A DNA stretch of 64,000 bases from Deltaproteobacteria bacterium (GTDB lineage: Bacteria; Desulfobacterota_D; UBA1144; Nemesobacterales; JAJCZQ01), in NCBI GenBank assembly GCA_029262335.1, contig JAJCZQ010000009.1, positions 58,539-122,538 of the forward strand, read 5' to 3'. The notes beneath the pieces are model-generated. The model saw nothing but the letters and a program-made list of their open reading frames with translations, did no database searches and was not told where the DNA came from. A program made the position numbers and the translations under genes. This document shows positions 61,190 to 64,000 of the stretch, in pieces. The first letter of the stretch is position 1. Every line of letters starts with the position of its first letter.

Positions 61190-62154
61190 AAAATACTATA
61201 AAATTTCTTTATATTTTCATTTTTCTTTTTTCTATAACATTCTCATTTAGTTCTCTCGTTGCAGAAGAGCTGAAGTATGAAATTATCTCTGAGGGCTATT
61301 ACGACAGTACTAACCGTTCCCAAAGCCAGGTTGTTTTGGATAAAGATGTGTTAAAAGAAATTTTAAAGGAACAGAGTGTTGATAAAGAGATTAATAATAT
61401 AGATTTTGAAACGGAGACTGTGGCTTTAATAGTCCCTGGTAAAAGCAGTTATCCCGACAGTGTAATTATCGAAGATATAATAAAAAATAACCAGGGCATT
61501 ATAAGTGTTAACTATAATGTTTTATCTCTTCCATATGTGCCGCAGAAAGATGAAAGAATTAATCGGCCCTATAAATTAATTAAAATATTCCCGGCAGGAA
61601 AAGAATTCAAAAGCGTGAGTTTCAGGAAAATGGATTCTGCAAGCCCGGTATTTGTTAATAATTCTGTAGACAACATTATTAAATATTCAAATGTCATGGA
61701 AGACAACAGGGAAAACCTGTTTTTAAACTATCTTCCACTTGATAAAGGAAACAGCTGGACATATGATTTTGAATCTCCAAGGGGAAAAGGCAGCCAGACA
61801 TTTTCAATTGTTACATATACAAACGGCTGGTCCATATTTGATTCATACTTTGGAATGAACAACCTGGCACTTAGGCTCGACAGGGGAGGGCATATCCATG
61901 TATCTTCCGATACCGGCAACAGGCCGTTTTATACGCCTGATGTACTGGTGAGTTATCCTAAAGAAACTTTTAAATCAGGTACTTCTGAATTTAATGATAT
62001 TTTGGTTGTTACATCAAGTGACAAGAGTAATGTAAAGTTTAAAGATATCTATGCCAGAGATGTTGGACTTGTTTATCATGAACACCAGACAAAAAACGGA
62101 TTGGCAAAATACAGTTTGTCTAATGCTTATGTCAGAGGTAAGCAAATACCTTAA
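61186..62154 (+). CDS. Secreted hypothetical protein (TTG start)
   Basis: Signal peptide; overlaps manC stop. Confidence 0.6.
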   Translation: MKNTIKFLYIFIFLFSITFSFSSLVAEELKYEIISEGYYDSTNRSQSQVVLDKDVLKEILKEQSVDKEINNIDFETETVALIVPGKSSYPDSVIIEDIIKNNQGIISVNYNVLSLPYVPQKDERINRPYKLIKIFPAGKEFKSVSFRKMDSASPVFVNNSVDNIIKYSNVMEDNRENLFLNYLPLDKGNSWTYDFESPRGKGSQTFSIVTYTNGWSIFDSYFGMNNLALRLDRGGHIHVSSDTGNRPFYTPDVLVSYPKETFKSGTSEFNDILVVTSSDKSNVKFKDIYARDVGLVYHEHQTKNGLAKYSLSNAYVRGKQIP

Positions 62155-62213
62155 ATCATTAATACCTACTAATTGACACAAGATTTCCTTTAGTTATTTT
62201 TTTTATTCTTTTC

Positions 62214-62305
62214 GGAGAGGTGGCCGAGTGGTCGAAGGCGCTCGCCTGCTAAGCGAGTAAGGGGGTTAAACTCCTTCGAGGGTTCGAATCCCTCCCTCTC
62301 CGCCA
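62214..62305 (+). tRNA. tRNA-Ser (GCT), CCA encoded
   Basis: GGAGAGG...CTCGCCTGCTAAGCGAG...variable arm...GGTTCGAATCC...CCTCTCCGCCA. Confidence 0.95.
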
Positions 62306-62349
62306 CTATTTTCTTCCGTACTTTTATATTTCAGCTAAGTTTAGGAATT

Positions 62350-62790
62350 GTGTATGAATATCAATTATTATTAATTAACCTCTCATCTGCTTTATTCATG
62401 ACAGGCGTGGTATGGTTTGTGCAGCTTGTCCATTACCCTTTATTTTCTTTTGTCGATAAGAATTATTTTCCGGAATTTTCCAAAACCCATTCTCAAAATG
62501 CAGGTTACGTTGTAATTTTGCCTATGATTGCAGAATTAGTGACCTCAATTTTGCTTTTGATATCAAATTCTTCAAACGGAAATTATTATTACTATAAAGC
62601 TGCGTTTATCTTGTTAGTTATTATCTGGATATCAACATTTCTTATACAGGTTCCCTCTCATAAAAGATTATTGTGTGGTTATAATAAGTCAGAAATTAAA
62701 TTCCTTGTAAAATACAACTGGATAAGAACTGCCGCCTGGTCTACAAGGTCTGTTATTCTTTTATATTTAATGGTGAAAATGAATGGATAA
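62350..62790 (+). CDS. Hypothetical membrane protein
   Basis: Four TM helices. Confidence 0.65.
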   Translation: MYEYQLLLINLSSALFMTGVVWFVQLVHYPLFSFVDKNYFPEFSKTHSQNAGYVVILPMIAELVTSILLLISNSSNGNYYYYKAAFILLVIIWISTFLIQVPSHKRLLCGYNKSEIKFLVKYNWIRTAAWSTRSVILLYLMVKMNG

Positions 62791-64000
62791 AAAAAATATT
62801 TTAATTACCGGTGCCACGGGCTATATAGGAAGCAGGTTATTAAAGGTGCTAAAAAAAACTGATTATTCCATATCCTGTCTTGCCCGAAAACCCGAATATC
62901 TCACTTCAAGGGTGCCTGAAGATATAAAAGTAGTAAAAGGCGATGTACTTGATCCTGAATCACTAGAAAAAGCACTAAAAGGGATTGATACGGCCTTTTA
63001 TTTTGTTCACTCAATGGGCAATAAGGACTCTTTTGAAGAACTGGACAGGGTAGGTGCCCAGAACTTTGCCCAGGCTGCAGAAAAGATGAATGTAAAAAGA
63101 ATAATATATCTGGGGGGTTTGGGTGATTCTTCAAAAAAACTGTCTCAGCACCTTGAAAGCAGGCATGAAACCGGAGAAATACTAAGGAACTATAAAACAC
63201 AGGTTATAGAATTCAGGTCTTCCGTAGTTATAGGTGCAGGCAGTCTGTCATTTGAGCTGATAAGGGCGTTGGTGGAAAAACTACCTATTATGACAACTCC
63301 CAGATGGGTATATGTAGAAACACAGCCAATTTTGATAAATGACCTGTTGGACTATCTAACCGGATCAATTGATAAAGAGTTTGAGGGCAATAAGATATTT
63401 GAAATAGGCTGCGAAGATATAGTAACTTATGGTGATTTGATGAAAATTTATGCTGATCACAGGGGGCTTAATCGCTATATCATCCCTGTTCCTGTATTGA
63501 CCCCCTGGCTTTCAAGTTTATGGCTTGGACTTGTAACACCTATATATGCAAGGATAGGCAGGAAAATTATAGACAGCCTCAAATATTCTACAGTAGTAAA
63601 GGACCATTCCGTTAACGAATATTTTGATATTAAACCGAAAGACGTGTCAGAATCAGTCAAAATTGCACTTGCTGATGAAGAAAAAAAGTTTCACCAGAAT
63701 GATTGGCAGCAGTCTCTCTCTTCCACAAATACACTGCGAAGCTGGGGAGGAAAAAAGTTTGGTTCCAGGATTGTTGATACTCACAGTTATTCCTCGGACC
63801 TGCCAAAAGAGAAACTGTTTGTGCCGATTAAAAATATAGGCGGTAAAAATGGATGGTATTATGCAAACTGGCTATGGAAAATAAGAGGTTATCTGGATGT
63901 CCTGTTTGGGGGCGTGGGTATGAGACGTTCCAGGTCAGAAGACAATGATATAAGGGTCGGAGATATAATAGACTGGTGGAGAGTTGAAGAATACAGGGAA
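62783..64000 (+). CDS. NAD(P)-binding SDR-type protein with DUF2867-like C-terminal region, partial (runs off right edge)
   Basis: MDKKNILITGATGYIGSRLLKVLKK...; C-terminal FGGVGMRRSRSEDNDIRVGDIIDWWRVE. Confidence 0.87.
   Translation, partial: MDKKNILITGATGYIGSRLLKVLKKTDYSISCLARKPEYLTSRVPEDIKVVKGDVLDPESLEKALKGIDTAFYFVHSMGNKDSFEELDRVGAQNFAQAAEKMNVKRIIYLGGLGDSSKKLSQHLESRHETGEILRNYKTQVIEFRSSVVIGAGSLSFELIRALVEKLPIMTTPRWVYVETQPILINDLLDYLTGSIDKEFEGNKIFEIGCEDIVTYGDLMKIYADHRGLNRYIIPVPVLTPWLSSLWLGLVTPIYARIGRKIIDSLKYSTVVKDHSVNEYFDIKPKDVSESVKIALADEEKKFHQNDWQQSLSSTNTLRSWGGKKFGSRIVDTHSYSSDLPKEKLFVPIKNIGGKNGWYYANWLWKIRGYLDVLFGGVGMRRSRSEDNDIRVGDIIDWWRVEEYRE

Overview
Chromosomal window, AT-rich and Gram-negative in character (LolA, NADH dehydrogenase subunit, outer-membrane-type proteins). 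It holds mostly housekeeping genes on both strands. 0-8.5 kb, minus strand: lolA-ftsK, nuoN, a TusA/cysteine-synthase/JAMM cluster, purQ-purS, parB-parA. 8.6-20.8 kb, plus strand: pgpA-cinA-recA-pilT-tsaB, ilvB-ilvN-ilvC-psd-pssA and a two-domain M16 peptidase. 54.7-58 kb: tig-clpP-clpX. There are five tRNAs (Lys, Leu, Val, Asp, Ser). The accessory stretch at 21-54 kb has two receiver-domain proteins with sigma54-like promoters, SRAP-umuC, an efflux pair, RtcB, two UmuD-like proteins (one lacking the catalytic Lys), KefF/KefC-like genes, a metal-handling gene set and many small secreted proteins. The most unusual region is 31.7-37.4 kb. Two solo GIY-YIG nucleases each sit against a different family of dispersed palindromic repeats. 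One of them is bracketed by perfect 29-bp inverted repeats and the other is followed by a 116-bp tandem duplication that includes its own stop codon. No transposase, CRISPR array, rRNA or prophage was recognised. Taxonomic placement was not determined.
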